A stretch of 7,263 nucleotides of DNA. Origin: Candidatus Falkowbacteria bacterium RIFOXYC2_FULL_47_12 (GTDB taxonomy: Bacteria; Patescibacteriota; Patescibacteriia; Patescibacteriales; XYC2-FULL-47-12). The stretch lies in contig MFGL01000020.1 in assembly GCA_001778285.1 (NCBI GenBank), positions 91,455-98,717 on the forward strand, read 5' to 3'. A program made the position numbers and the translations under genes. The notes beneath the pieces were generated by a model. It made no database searches. It was not told the origin of the DNA and worked only from the letters and a program-made list of their open reading frames with translations. Below are positions 1 through 5,448 of this stretch, one piece after another. Within the stretch, counting starts at the first letter, position 1. Every line of letters starts with the position of its first letter.

Positions 1-338
1 GCCGGGCACTCTATGAATTCGTAACGGGTAAACGTGTACTCGCGCGTATCGTAGGCCGGCATTTCTCCCAAATTTTTACCACGCCCCACGCACACGGCCG
101 TGCCGGATGCATCGATTATGACTAAATCCAGCCGCGCGCTGACTGCCGTCCCCAAGCCGATATTTTCAACTTTCACGCGTATATCTTGTCCGTTGAACGG
201 ACTGCCGGCGTACTGGCTCACCGCCGGAACGTAAAATTGGGTAACGATCAGATTAGGCAACGCTTCGGCGGCGCGAACGGTTGGCGCGATGCCGAGTGTT
301 ACGGCGAGAATAGCGAGGATAGTGATTTGTTTGAGCAT
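1..338 (-). CDS. Secreted CARDB-like domain protein, 5' part only (cut by the window edge)
   Basis: Only the first 112 codons are present; the reading frame is open to the left edge. The start is ATG at 338-336. Residues 1-23 form a clear signal peptide: a Lys at position 3, a hydrophobic stretch ITILAILAVTLGIA, and an Ala-X-Ala-like end (VRA|AEA). The mature part begins LPNLIVTQFYVP and continues with VKVENIGLGTA, the pattern of CARDB-type (cell adhesion related, Ig-like) domains. Cys83 and Cys111 could form a disulfide outside the cell. No Shine-Dalgarno sequence lies upstream: the inverted repeat of the four-helix-bundle unit ends 5 bases before the ATG. The protein is probably exported and anchored or displayed at the surface, but its full length and further domains cannot be seen. 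Confidence is high that it is a real gene and moderate for the CARDB assignment. Confidence 0.8.
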   Translation of the reverse strand, partial: MLKQITILAILAVTLGIAPTVRAAEALPNLIVTQFYVPAVSQYAGSPFNGQDIRVKVENIGLGTAVSARLDLVIIDASGTAVCVGRGKNLGEMPAYDTREYTFTRYEFIECP

Positions 339-343
339 ATGTG

Positions 344-376
344 TTAGTGAACAGTGAGTAGTGAACAGTGAAAAGG
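344..376 (+). repeat. Left arm of perfect 33-base inverted repeat, made of 7-base units
   Basis: This is the exact reverse complement of 777-809. From 345 to 372 it consists of four consecutive 7-base units of consensus YAGTGAR (TAGTGAA, CAGTGAG, then TAGTGAA, CAGTGAA), which is also two 14-base units differing in one base. In an RNA from the minus strand the two arms could pair into a 33-base-pair stem closing a loop of 400 bases. Confidence 0.95.
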
Positions 377-383
377 AATTATG

Positions 384-761
384 TTATAAATTCTGCGCTT
401 TTTCCATAGCGCTGATAATGCCGCAAATCAATTTATATCCTTCAAAACTAACAATTTTAATTTTGTTAAATGAATCTTCAGTAATATACCCCAAATCTTT
501 CGCGATAATGAGTTGGTTCTGTACTTCAGTGGATGAACCCCGTGCCATGACGTAAAACCTGCTTTTATCTTTAAAATAGTATCTGCCGAATCCCTCGGCA
601 ATATTGGACGTTATTGATACGACTGCTCTGCGTATCTGGGAAACCAGACCGAACAATTCATCTTTGGGGAACTGTTTTGTTATCCGGTAAATTTCCAAAA
701 CAAGTGTGTGATTTTTTTGCCACGCCTGCAAATCAGTGAAATGCCTAATTTTTGTTTGCAT
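384..761 (-). CDS. Four-helix-bundle protein, S23 / 23S rRNA intervening-sequence family
   Basis: The product is 125 residues, the usual size for the family. Family hallmarks are visible in order: F-x-D-L-x-A-W-Q-K at 8-16, LVLEIYRITKQFPKDELFGL at 20-39, SQIRRAVVSITSNIAEGFGR at 41-60, and a later helix with ARGSSTEVQNQL and AKDLGYI at 73-93. The fold is a bundle of four long helices; relatives include the Avd accessory protein of diversity-generating retroelements, but no reverse transcriptase is present here. The biochemical role is not established; RNA or nucleic-acid binding is the usual suggestion. I chose ATG 761 because AAGGAGG lies 4 bases upstream. An in-frame GTG at 785 would lie inside the inverted repeat and is unlikely. 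The gene fills the space between the two repeat arms. One cysteine (Cys113), no signal peptide: cytoplasmic. Confidence 0.92.
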   Translation of the reverse strand: MQTKIRHFTDLQAWQKNHTLVLEIYRITKQFPKDELFGLVSQIRRAVVSITSNIAEGFGRYYFKDKSRFYVMARGSSTEVQNQLIIAKDLGYITEDSFNKIKIVSFEGYKLICGIISAMEKAQNL

Positions 762-765
762 ACTC

Positions 766-772
766 CCTCCTT
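766..772 (-). promoter_or_regulatory. Ribosome binding site of the four-helix-bundle gene
   Basis: AAGGAGG on the minus strand, 4 bases before ATG 761. It decides between this start and the longer GTG start at 785, and it is the best Shine-Dalgarno sequence next to a start codon in the window. Confidence 0.75.
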
Positions 773-776
773 GCGC

Positions 777-809
777 CCTTTTCACTGTTCACTACTCACT
801 GTTCACTAA
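777..809 (+). repeat. Right arm of perfect 33-base inverted repeat
   Basis: Exact reverse complement of 344-376. On this strand the units read TTCACTG and YTCACTA. The arm ends at 777, directly before the ribosome binding site of the four-helix-bundle gene, and its outer base (809) is the last base of a possible -10 box. Confidence 0.95.
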
Positions 810-836
810 TTGTAACATATTTCGCCTCAAACACAA
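809..836 (-). promoter_or_regulatory. Possible promoter for the four-helix-bundle gene and the CARDB gene
   Basis: On the minus strand TTGTGT (836-831), a 16-base spacer, then TACAAT (814-809) with an upstream TG (817-816) as in extended -10 boxes. Transcription would start near 802, inside the right repeat arm. The -35 part overlaps the T-rich tail of the upstream terminator, and the last T of the -10 box is the first base of the inverted repeat. Predicted from sequence only. Confidence 0.4.
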
Positions 837-866
837 ACCTCCCGCCCCTTTTAGTGAGGCGGGAGG
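826..866 (-). terminator. Intrinsic terminator of the surface-protein gene
   Basis: On the minus strand a perfect 9-base-pair GC-rich stem, CCTCCCGCC (866-858) with GGCGGGAGG (846-838), an 11-base loop, then a T-rich tail TTTGTGTTTG. It lies 46 bases after the stop codon at 913. A smaller hairpin (872-877 with 882-887, loop of 4) sits between the stop codon and this terminator. Confidence 0.75.
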
Positions 867-912
867 ATGTGACTTCTACAGAGAAGTTCTAACTAACTAC
901 GTACGCAAACGC

Positions 913-3900
913 TTAGTATGTCCGTGAAACCGAGTTGGTCTCAAAGAAGAAAGCGCCGTTGTACCAGTCAGCTGAACTGTCGCTGTTAACCGTCGCGGTA
1001 TGGCTGGATGACGCATTGTCAGACCAGATGTAGTCGGCAACAGTGGTGTCCGCATTACCGGCCGCGCCCAAGTCCAAAATGTCATCCGGATCATCCCAAT
1101 CTGGAATGATAATACCTTGCGCGAAGGTTGTGTTCTGGTCAGTCGGCATCTTCACCGAGATGGCATCACCGGTCGTAACCGTTACCGGCGTAGCGACCAA
1201 TTCGTACGTCCGGGTCTGGCCGGCCGAGATGATTTCTTCGCCCTTGCTGTCGCCTTGCGTAGCGCCAGTGTATGAACTGGTGGTATCAAAGATGGCGGCC
1301 ATGGTGCGGCTGTTCGCACTGTCACCCCATTGGTAACCGGCAGACGAATAGGCTACGTTCAAGATACCGTTTGACGCGCTGGTCAGGTACCCTGTGGCGC
1401 CTGTGATGTTCATCAACGTCGCGTTCAAGTTCGTTGATTCGCCTACACCATTGGTTGCGACGCGGCGCAGACGGATGGAGTGCAGGTACATGGTAGCACC
1501 CGAATCAGACACGGAGACTGAGAATGGCAATTGCTTGATGGAAATGTCATTGCCCGCGTCAGCCGTGATGCTGAACTTGTAAATAGCCTGTTCAGACCCG
1601 GCAATAATGCTCGTTGCGCTCAACGACTGCGTGGTGAAAGTCGGCTTGGACTTCACAACGTACATCGCGTTGCCCACCGTGTCGCTTTCGGTTGAAACGG
1701 CCGTCAGCTTCGTTGAACTGCCGCTCGCGCCGAGGGCTTCAAAGCCGTTCGCGCCGTCAATAGACAGCGTCGTATTGGAACCGGCCGTTGCGCCTGCGGT
1801 AGTCGTCTTCACGTTTGCCTTTACGTCAATATATGAGTAGACATCTTTCTTCACGTAGATGTCAAGACCGGTAAAGTCAGCGTTAGCGCCGACAAAACCC
1901 TTTGTAGCCGTCTTGGTAGTGCCGGCCTTGTCTTTGTAGGACAAAACGGCATCTGTCAAGTTACCAGTGGTCTGGGCAGCGACGACGCGCAGCTTGGTCA
2001 CGGTCATATCCTCGTACGAGGAAGTGAACTTGACCTGGTCAAAAGCAACGCCGTTTGAGCCTGCCACAACCAATGTTGAGACAGGTTCGGTGCCGTCAGA
2101 CAAAGTGATAGTACCGGCTTCCCAAACAGTTACCTGCGCGCCGGTTGTGGCTTCAGCAGCGTTCGGGTTGTCAGAACCGCTCGCTGTTACAGTTGTGCCT
2201 TTGTCAACAGTTTCAGCCGCGATATCGGCGGAAACGTCGTCAATGTCAACTGCAAAACGGGCAACGTCGTCCTGGTCACCGTCCAGAATGGTTGAGTTGC
2301 TGGCGGTATCAACTTTTACCAGCAATGTCTTCGTACTTTCTTTGGGAATAGTCCAGCTCAGAGAACTGAAGGTGTACTCACCGGCGGTGTCAAAGGCGCC
2401 GATTGTGCTCGTCAGTTGCGTCAGAGTACCGTCACCGGCACGCTCGTAGATCCTGACGTTACTCACCAAATCTTTGACTGCCAACAAGTTCACACCGGTT
2501 CCGGTTTGATCTTTAACCAACGCGACCGTACCAGAGGTACCGTCAACGTAGCCCGAAAGCTTAATTGAGGTAACCTTGAGGTCGGAACCGCTGCTGGAGG
2601 CATCAAACACAATGCTGGCCGCTTCCACGCCAGTCGCACCACGGACCACATTTTGGGCCAGTGGTACCGCGTTTGAGCGAGAAGTTGTCAATGACGAACT
2701 CTGTACCGTCATGGTGTTGCCTTTAGTATAGGTTGTCGGCACAATGCTCGTAATGTACGTATTGGTTTCAGTTGACTTAATAGCAGTGCTGGTAAATGTG
2801 GTACCATCATTTTCATCGCCGATAACGGCGATGATCTTGGACCCGCCTTCAACACTGGAACTAAGGTCGGCTGTTACGCGATAGTTGTACGTTGTGCCAG
2901 CGTCCAAAGTGACAGTATTGGTAAAGTTATAGCCAATACCGTCATTACCGGCATCACCGGCATCAGCAAAATCACTAATATCCACTGAACCCCACGTTAC
3001 GACACTGGTATCAATGTTAGTGATTTTAATGTCAGTAAAGTAATCGCTGGTCACTGTTGTATCACTAATGTCCATATCACCTGAACCAACTCCAATACTT
3101 TCATTGTGCAATTCCAATTGCAACGCGCGAATTTCCGAATTCGTTTGCGCTGTAATAGAGAAGTTCAACAATACCGTATCATCCGAATTCAGAGCAATAT
3201 TGCCAGCTGTTGGACCATTGATAGCTACGGTGATATCGCCGGCTTCAATAGTGGTGGTGGTGAATTGAGAGGTGGCGCCGTCAAACGTACCAGTGGCAGT
3301 AGCGCCGGCGCTGTCCGTTGCGTTGATGGCAACAGCCAAGGCGTAGCCATATGTCTTGCCGCTTGAGGTTACGTCAGAGTTGGCTTCCATGTAGAACTTA
3401 ATGGTTTCGTTCTCGCGCGCGCTTGTGGAAACGTCGCCGTAGAGGACGAATTTCTTTGAATTTCCCTTAGTAATTAAGAAGGGCTTATCAAAGTTGAGTA
3501 CCAACCGTCCGTTGGCGGGAACAACCGTAGCGGATGCAACGGCAACGCCGCCCTGTTTGAGCTTCAGGTTGGTGATGTTTGAATTCGTCACCGTGCCGCC
3601 GTGATAAAGCGTTACGCTTTTAATTTCGGCGTCTTCGGTTGAACTGACCGCCAATGTGAACGAACTGATTTCAGTTTCTTTGGAACCAGCAGTAACATTG
3701 GACGGATTGGAACCGGTCGTAACGGTTACGCGGCCCGTATTGGTCGCGTTCAGCGTTATGGTGCTCGCCGTAATCGGGAAGCTGCCGCTGACCGTAGCCG
3801 ACGTGCTCACGTCGCTCGCGCTCGCAATCTGGAAGGCGTGCGAACCGCTCTTAGTGGCCTTTACGTCAGCAACCACAGATAACGTCTTGGTCGTACCAGC

Positions 3901-4914
3901 AGACACTGAGATGGCAAGGTTGCTGAAGACAACCAAGTTCGTGCTGGAGTTGACACTGCGGCCATTGGTTAAACGGGCAGTACCCTCGTAGAGGTACAAA
4001 TTCTGGAATTCATCCGTACCACCGACGCCAGTCCGTTTAAAGGACAGACTATTGATGGTAATTGCGCCGTCAGCTGAAGCGGTGAAATTGTACTTCGCAA
4101 ACACTGCGCCGGAGGCAGAAGACGGAACTGTCGTTGCGGCTGGAGTATCAGAAGCTAAAGCTACGGTAAGACCCGTGCCCGCGCCCGGAGTAATGCCGCC
4201 CTTAGCGGCGCCGGAAGCGGTATCGGTAAGACCAGTGTCTTTACCGTTGATGTCAGTGCCTGCAGTCGGTTTGGTAATTGAAGCGGTAACAACGTCGTTC
4301 CAATTGAAACGGTTGGCCACAAACGCGGCTTCAGTACCGACTTTGCTTGCCGTGCCGTCACTGTTGATGTAATACACGTCAGCTGAACTGCCGAACTTCA
4401 CGAGGCTTCCGGCCGGATACGCCGTCGCGGTAACCTTGTTGGTTTTGGCGTCATCAGCTGAGTAGTTGGTGAAAAACGAGTCAACCACGTCAACGACGCG
4501 CTTGGCCCAGTTGTCACCGTAGAGCGTTTTGGCAGTTGCTTCGGAATCAATCCAGCGCAACTTGCCACCTGGTTCGACCGCGTAGACTTCGGGCGCGGTC
4601 GGTACCGGACGCTTGATTAGTTTGGTGCCTGGCCGCACGGTGATGTTTGCCTTCGGTGCGCCAAACGCATTCAGCTCGGTGGCCGAAATCGTAATGACGG
4701 AGCTAAAATCACTGTACCAGGACTTATATGCATCTTCATTAGGGAAAACATACAGCCGGCTGTCAGTACCGATATAATAAACGGCTGCCGCGCCATTCAC
4801 TTTCACCAAGTCGCCGGCACCGGCCGCTTTCGCGGACGGAACAACCACTGCGCTCATGGAAAGAATGGTCACGAACATGACACTGACTGTAAATACTTTT
4901 CGTAACTTATTCAT
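913..4914 (-). CDS. S-layer-like surface protein with N-terminal triple repeat and beta-sandwich repeats
   Basis: A secreted protein of 1333 residues. Residues 1-30 are a signal peptide (MNKLRK, a hydrophobic core, then PSAKA|A). Residues 34-212 hold three related units, each beginning G-x-L-[IV]-K and continuing with V-Y-x-[IV]: 34-94 (VYYI, YVFPNE, SWYSDF), 96-151 (VYAVEPGGKLRWI, LYGDNW) and 169-212 (VYYINSDG, ANRFNWND). A Gly/Ala/Thr linker (about 213-247) leads to about six beta-sandwich-like domains, near 248-388, 394-545, 558-715, 735-900, 932-1065 and 1090-1257, each with strands like ITINSLSF or IKSVTLY and a later strand set like TKTLSVVADV. The C-terminal part has an acidic stretch (PDWDDPDDILDLG, 1271-1283) and ends with ADWYNGAFFFETNSVSRTY, resembling a W-x-N-G motif I know from CPR surface proteins. 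I see no cysteine. The likely role is the S-layer or main envelope protein; family assignment is by recognition, and the function is inferred. Confidence 0.88.
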   Translation of the reverse strand: MNKLRKVFTVSVMFVTILSMSAVVVPSAKAAGAGDLVKVNGAAAVYYIGTDSRLYVFPNEDAYKSWYSDFSSVITISATELNAFGAPKANITVRPGTKLIKRPVPTAPEVYAVEPGGKLRWIDSEATAKTLYGDNWAKRVVDVVDSFFTNYSADDAKTNKVTATAYPAGSLVKFGSSADVYYINSDGTASKVGTEAAFVANRFNWNDVVTASITKPTAGTDINGKDTGLTDTASGAAKGGITPGAGTGLTVALASDTPAATTVPSSASGAVFAKYNFTASADGAITINSLSFKRTGVGGTDEFQNLYLYEGTARLTNGRSVNSSTNLVVFSNLAISVSAGTTKTLSVVADVKATKSGSHAFQIASASDVSTSATVSGSFPITASTITLNATNTGRVTVTTGSNPSNVTAGSKETEISSFTLAVSSTEDAEIKSVTLYHGGTVTNSNITNLKLKQGGVAVASATVVPANGRLVLNFDKPFLITKGNSKKFVLYGDVSTSARENETIKFYMEANSDVTSSGKTYGYALAVAINATDSAGATATGTFDGATSQFTTTTIEAGDITVAINGPTAGNIALNSDDTVLLNFSITAQTNSEIRALQLELHNESIGVGSGDMDISDTTVTSDYFTDIKITNIDTSVVTWGSVDISDFADAGDAGNDGIGYNFTNTVTLDAGTTYNYRVTADLSSSVEGGSKIIAVIGDENDGTTFTSTAIKSTETNTYITSIVPTTYTKGNTMTVQSSSLTTSRSNAVPLAQNVVRGATGVEAASIVFDASSSGSDLKVTSIKLSGYVDGTSGTVALVKDQTGTGVNLLAVKDLVSNVRIYERAGDGTLTQLTSTIGAFDTAGEYTFSSLSWTIPKESTKTLLVKVDTASNSTILDGDQDDVARFAVDIDDVSADIAAETVDKGTTVTASGSDNPNAAEATTGAQVTVWEAGTITLSDGTEPVSTLVVAGSNGVAFDQVKFTSSYEDMTVTKLRVVAAQTTGNLTDAVLSYKDKAGTTKTATKGFVGANADFTGLDIYVKKDVYSYIDVKANVKTTTAGATAGSNTTLSIDGANGFEALGASGSSTKLTAVSTESDTVGNAMYVVKSKPTFTTQSLSATSIIAGSEQAIYKFSITADAGNDISIKQLPFSVSVSDSGATMYLHSIRLRRVATNGVGESTNLNATLMNITGATGYLTSASNGILNVAYSSAGYQWGDSANSRTMAAIFDTTSSYTGATQGDSKGEEIISAGQTRTYELVATPVTVTTGDAISVKMPTDQNTTFAQGIIIPDWDDPDDILDLGAAGNADTTVADYIWSDNASSSHTATVNSDSSADWYNGAFFFETNSVSRTY

Positions 4915-4925
4915 AAATTGAATAA

Positions 4926-4931
4926 TCCTTT
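4926..4931 (-). promoter_or_regulatory. Ribosome binding site of the surface-protein gene
   Basis: AAAGGA on the minus strand, 11 bases before ATG 4914. The spacing is long, but no better start or site is near, and the signal peptide begins properly at this ATG. Confidence 0.5.
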
Positions 4932-4948
4932 CTTTAATTTTGCTTTTA

Positions 4949-4972
4949 TACGATTTTCACCGCCGGCGTTCA
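4949..4972 (-). promoter_or_regulatory. Possible ECF-sigma promoter of the surface-protein gene
   Basis: On the minus strand TGAAC (4972-4968), 15 bases, then CGTATAA starting at 4952. This resembles the -35 AAC and -10 CGTA motifs of ECF sigma promoters such as those of Bacillus SigW. Transcription would start near 4943, giving a leader of about 30 bases that contains the ribosome binding site. TATAAA inside it could also serve as an ordinary -10 box. A similar motif lies before the sigma gene at 7135-7160. Confidence 0.4.
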
Positions 4973-5010
4973 TTGAGCGCAAATAACGCGTACGCGCTGT
5001 TTGACAAAGC

Positions 5011-5058
5011 CTAAAAATCAATTGGAATTCCCTGTTCCCCTCCTCACCTGTTTACAAA
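5011..5058 (-). repeat. Leader-like repeat, copy 1 (minus strand)
   Basis: Read on the minus strand from 5058, the first 22 bases match the plus strand at 5120-5141 at 20 positions, around a shared core GTGAGGAGGGG. After a stretch of different length the match resumes with ATTGATTTTTAG (ATTGATCTTTAG in the other copy). The two copies point away from each other, with 61 bases between them. Confidence 0.75.
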
Positions 5059-5073
5059 GTGAATCGCGAGAGT

Positions 5074-5083
5074 TGGTATAACA
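5074..5083 (+). promoter_or_regulatory. Extended -10 box on the plus strand, overlapping a weaker one on the minus strand
   Basis: TGGTATAAC (5074-5082) is close to the extended -10 consensus TGnTATAAT. TTTACA at 5051-5056 is a possible -35 box, but the 20-base spacing is long. The sequence around it is nearly palindromic (5073-5084), so the minus strand reads TGTTATACC (5083-5075), a weaker -10. A divergent promoter pair between the two leader repeats is possible. Predicted starts are near 5089 (plus) and 5068 (minus). Confidence 0.4.
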
Positions 5084-5119
5084 AGCATCTCATACCCCCT
5101 CTTGTCCCACGGCTTAAAA

Positions 5120-5161
5120 TTTGCAAACACGTGAGGAGGGGTAAAGCTTATTGATCTTTAG
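5120..5161 (+). repeat. Leader-like repeat, copy 2 (plus strand)
   Basis: The inverted partner of 5011-5058: 20 of 22 bases match at 5120-5141, then a shared ATTGATYTTTAG at 5150-5161. It carries the Shine-Dalgarno-like GAGGAGGGG, but no convincing gene follows it. Confidence 0.75.
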
Positions 5162-5249
5162 TTGTGCCAAGAGGCTTATGCGCCACTTGTTTCCTTTCGC
5201 GCCACAAGCGAAATATTTCGTATACAAGCGTTTTATTAAGAGGCTATCC

Positions 5250-5278
5250 CCCCGCAGACTGCGGGGTCGACCTTTTTT
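5250..5278 (+). terminator. Terminator-like hairpin on the plus strand
   Basis: CCCCGCA (5250-5256), loop GAC, TGCGGGG (5260-5266), then TCGACC and six T (5273-5278). The T-run is 6 bases from the stem, which weakens the call. It would end a plus-strand transcript from the 5074 promoter. Confidence 0.4.
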
Positions 5279-5280
5279 GG

Positions 5281-5333
5281 AAAACCTTGTTCCCGACCCA
5301 TCCCCACGAGGGGGGCGGGTAAATGCGGGAACA
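5281..5333 (-). terminator. Possible terminator of the sigma / DUF5667 operon
   Basis: A long imperfect hairpin: outer stem of 8 base pairs (5288-5295 with 5326-5333, perfect), then ACCC (5296-5299) with GGGT (5317-5320), then CCCC (5302-5305) with a G-run, and a one-sided bulge at 5321-5325. On the minus strand it is followed by AAGG and four T (5284-5281). It lies 110 bases after the stop at 5443 and faces the plus-strand terminator at 5250-5278. On the plus strand no T-run follows closely. Confidence 0.45.
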
Positions 5334-5413
5334 CAGCCACTCTCTATTGCCCGGCCTTTTTTGTTTAAAAAAATAATTGCCGCTGAATAGAAAATGGGTG
5401 CGTGACCGTATTG

Positions 5414-5448
5414 TTTAGAAATTAGGAATTAAAAATTAGACATTAGGG
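5414..5448 (+). repeat. Degenerate 7-base tandem repeat, five units
   Basis: Five consecutive 7-base units: TTTAGAA, ATTAGGA, then ATTAAAA, ATTAGAC, then ATTAGGG; consensus ATTARRN. The last unit overlaps the stop codon of the DUF5667 gene (5443-5445). Confidence 0.7.

Larger units (their letters stand above)
344..809 (-). mobile_element. Compact inverted-repeat unit carrying a four-helix-bundle (S23-type) gene
   Basis: The unit is 466 bases long: a 33-base arm, 15 bases with a ribosome binding site, a 125-codon gene, 7 bases, and the same 33-base arm inverted. The two arms match perfectly. Nothing else is inside. S23-family proteins were first known from intervening sequences in 23S rRNA genes of Leptospira and Coxiella, where complementary ends form a stem cut by RNase III. 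The layout here is the same but stands outside any rRNA gene. I infer a mobile or formerly mobile cassette. There is no transposase, no reverse transcriptase, and no evident target-site duplication beside the arms. It could also be a resident gene between two copies of an intergenic repeat. Confidence 0.5.
5089..5278 (+). ncRNA. Candidate small structured RNA on the plus strand
   Basis: The stretch runs from the predicted start after TGGTATAAC to a T-run after a hairpin, about 190 bases. Inside are several possible helices: TACCCCCTC (5093-5101) with GAG-GA-GGGGTA (5133-5143), TTTCGC (5195-5200) with GCGAAA (5208-5213), and the 12-base palindrome CGAAATATTTCG (5209-5220), which overlaps the previous helix so that the two exclude each other. 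I do not recognise it as tmRNA, RNase P RNA or SRP RNA. A TTG-started reading frame crosses it (5151-5390) but looks like translated hairpins. Transcription is inferred only. Confidence 0.25.

Noticed and set aside
344..376. CRISPR-like array from the short repeats
   Set aside because: The units are 7 bases, directly adjacent, with no spacers and no cas genes.
762..785. Longer start (GTG 785) for the four-helix-bundle gene
   Set aside because: It would begin inside the inverted repeat and place the AAGGAGG site within the coding region; family members begin near the F-x-D-L motif.
344..809. Diversity-generating retroelement, because Avd belongs to the same fold family
   Set aside because: No reverse transcriptase, template repeat or variable repeat is visible in the window.
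331..824. Target-site duplication around the cassette
   Set aside because: CATAT occurs on both sides (336-340 and 816-820) but at different distances from the arms, and is too short and AT-rich to count.
736..927. Plus-strand open frame across the right repeat arm
   Set aside because: It is the translation of the 7-base repeats and the terminator hairpin, opposite the real four-helix-bundle gene.
1967..2449. 160-codon open frame on the plus strand inside the surface-protein gene
   Set aside because: An antisense shadow of the long minus-strand gene, as are the other plus-strand frames between 1043 and 4372; no own start signals or domain.
5151..5390. 79-codon open frame on the plus strand, TTG start, with GAGGAGGGG 9 bases upstream
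   Set aside because: Its sequence is Arg/Pro-rich because it runs through two GC-rich hairpins (5250-5266 and 5288-5333); no recognisable domain, and it would read through a terminator-like signal.
4915..5442. tRNA, tmRNA, RNase P RNA or riboswitch in the gene-free gap
   Set aside because: I looked for their usual conserved sequences on both strands and found none; only the generic hairpins and repeats listed.
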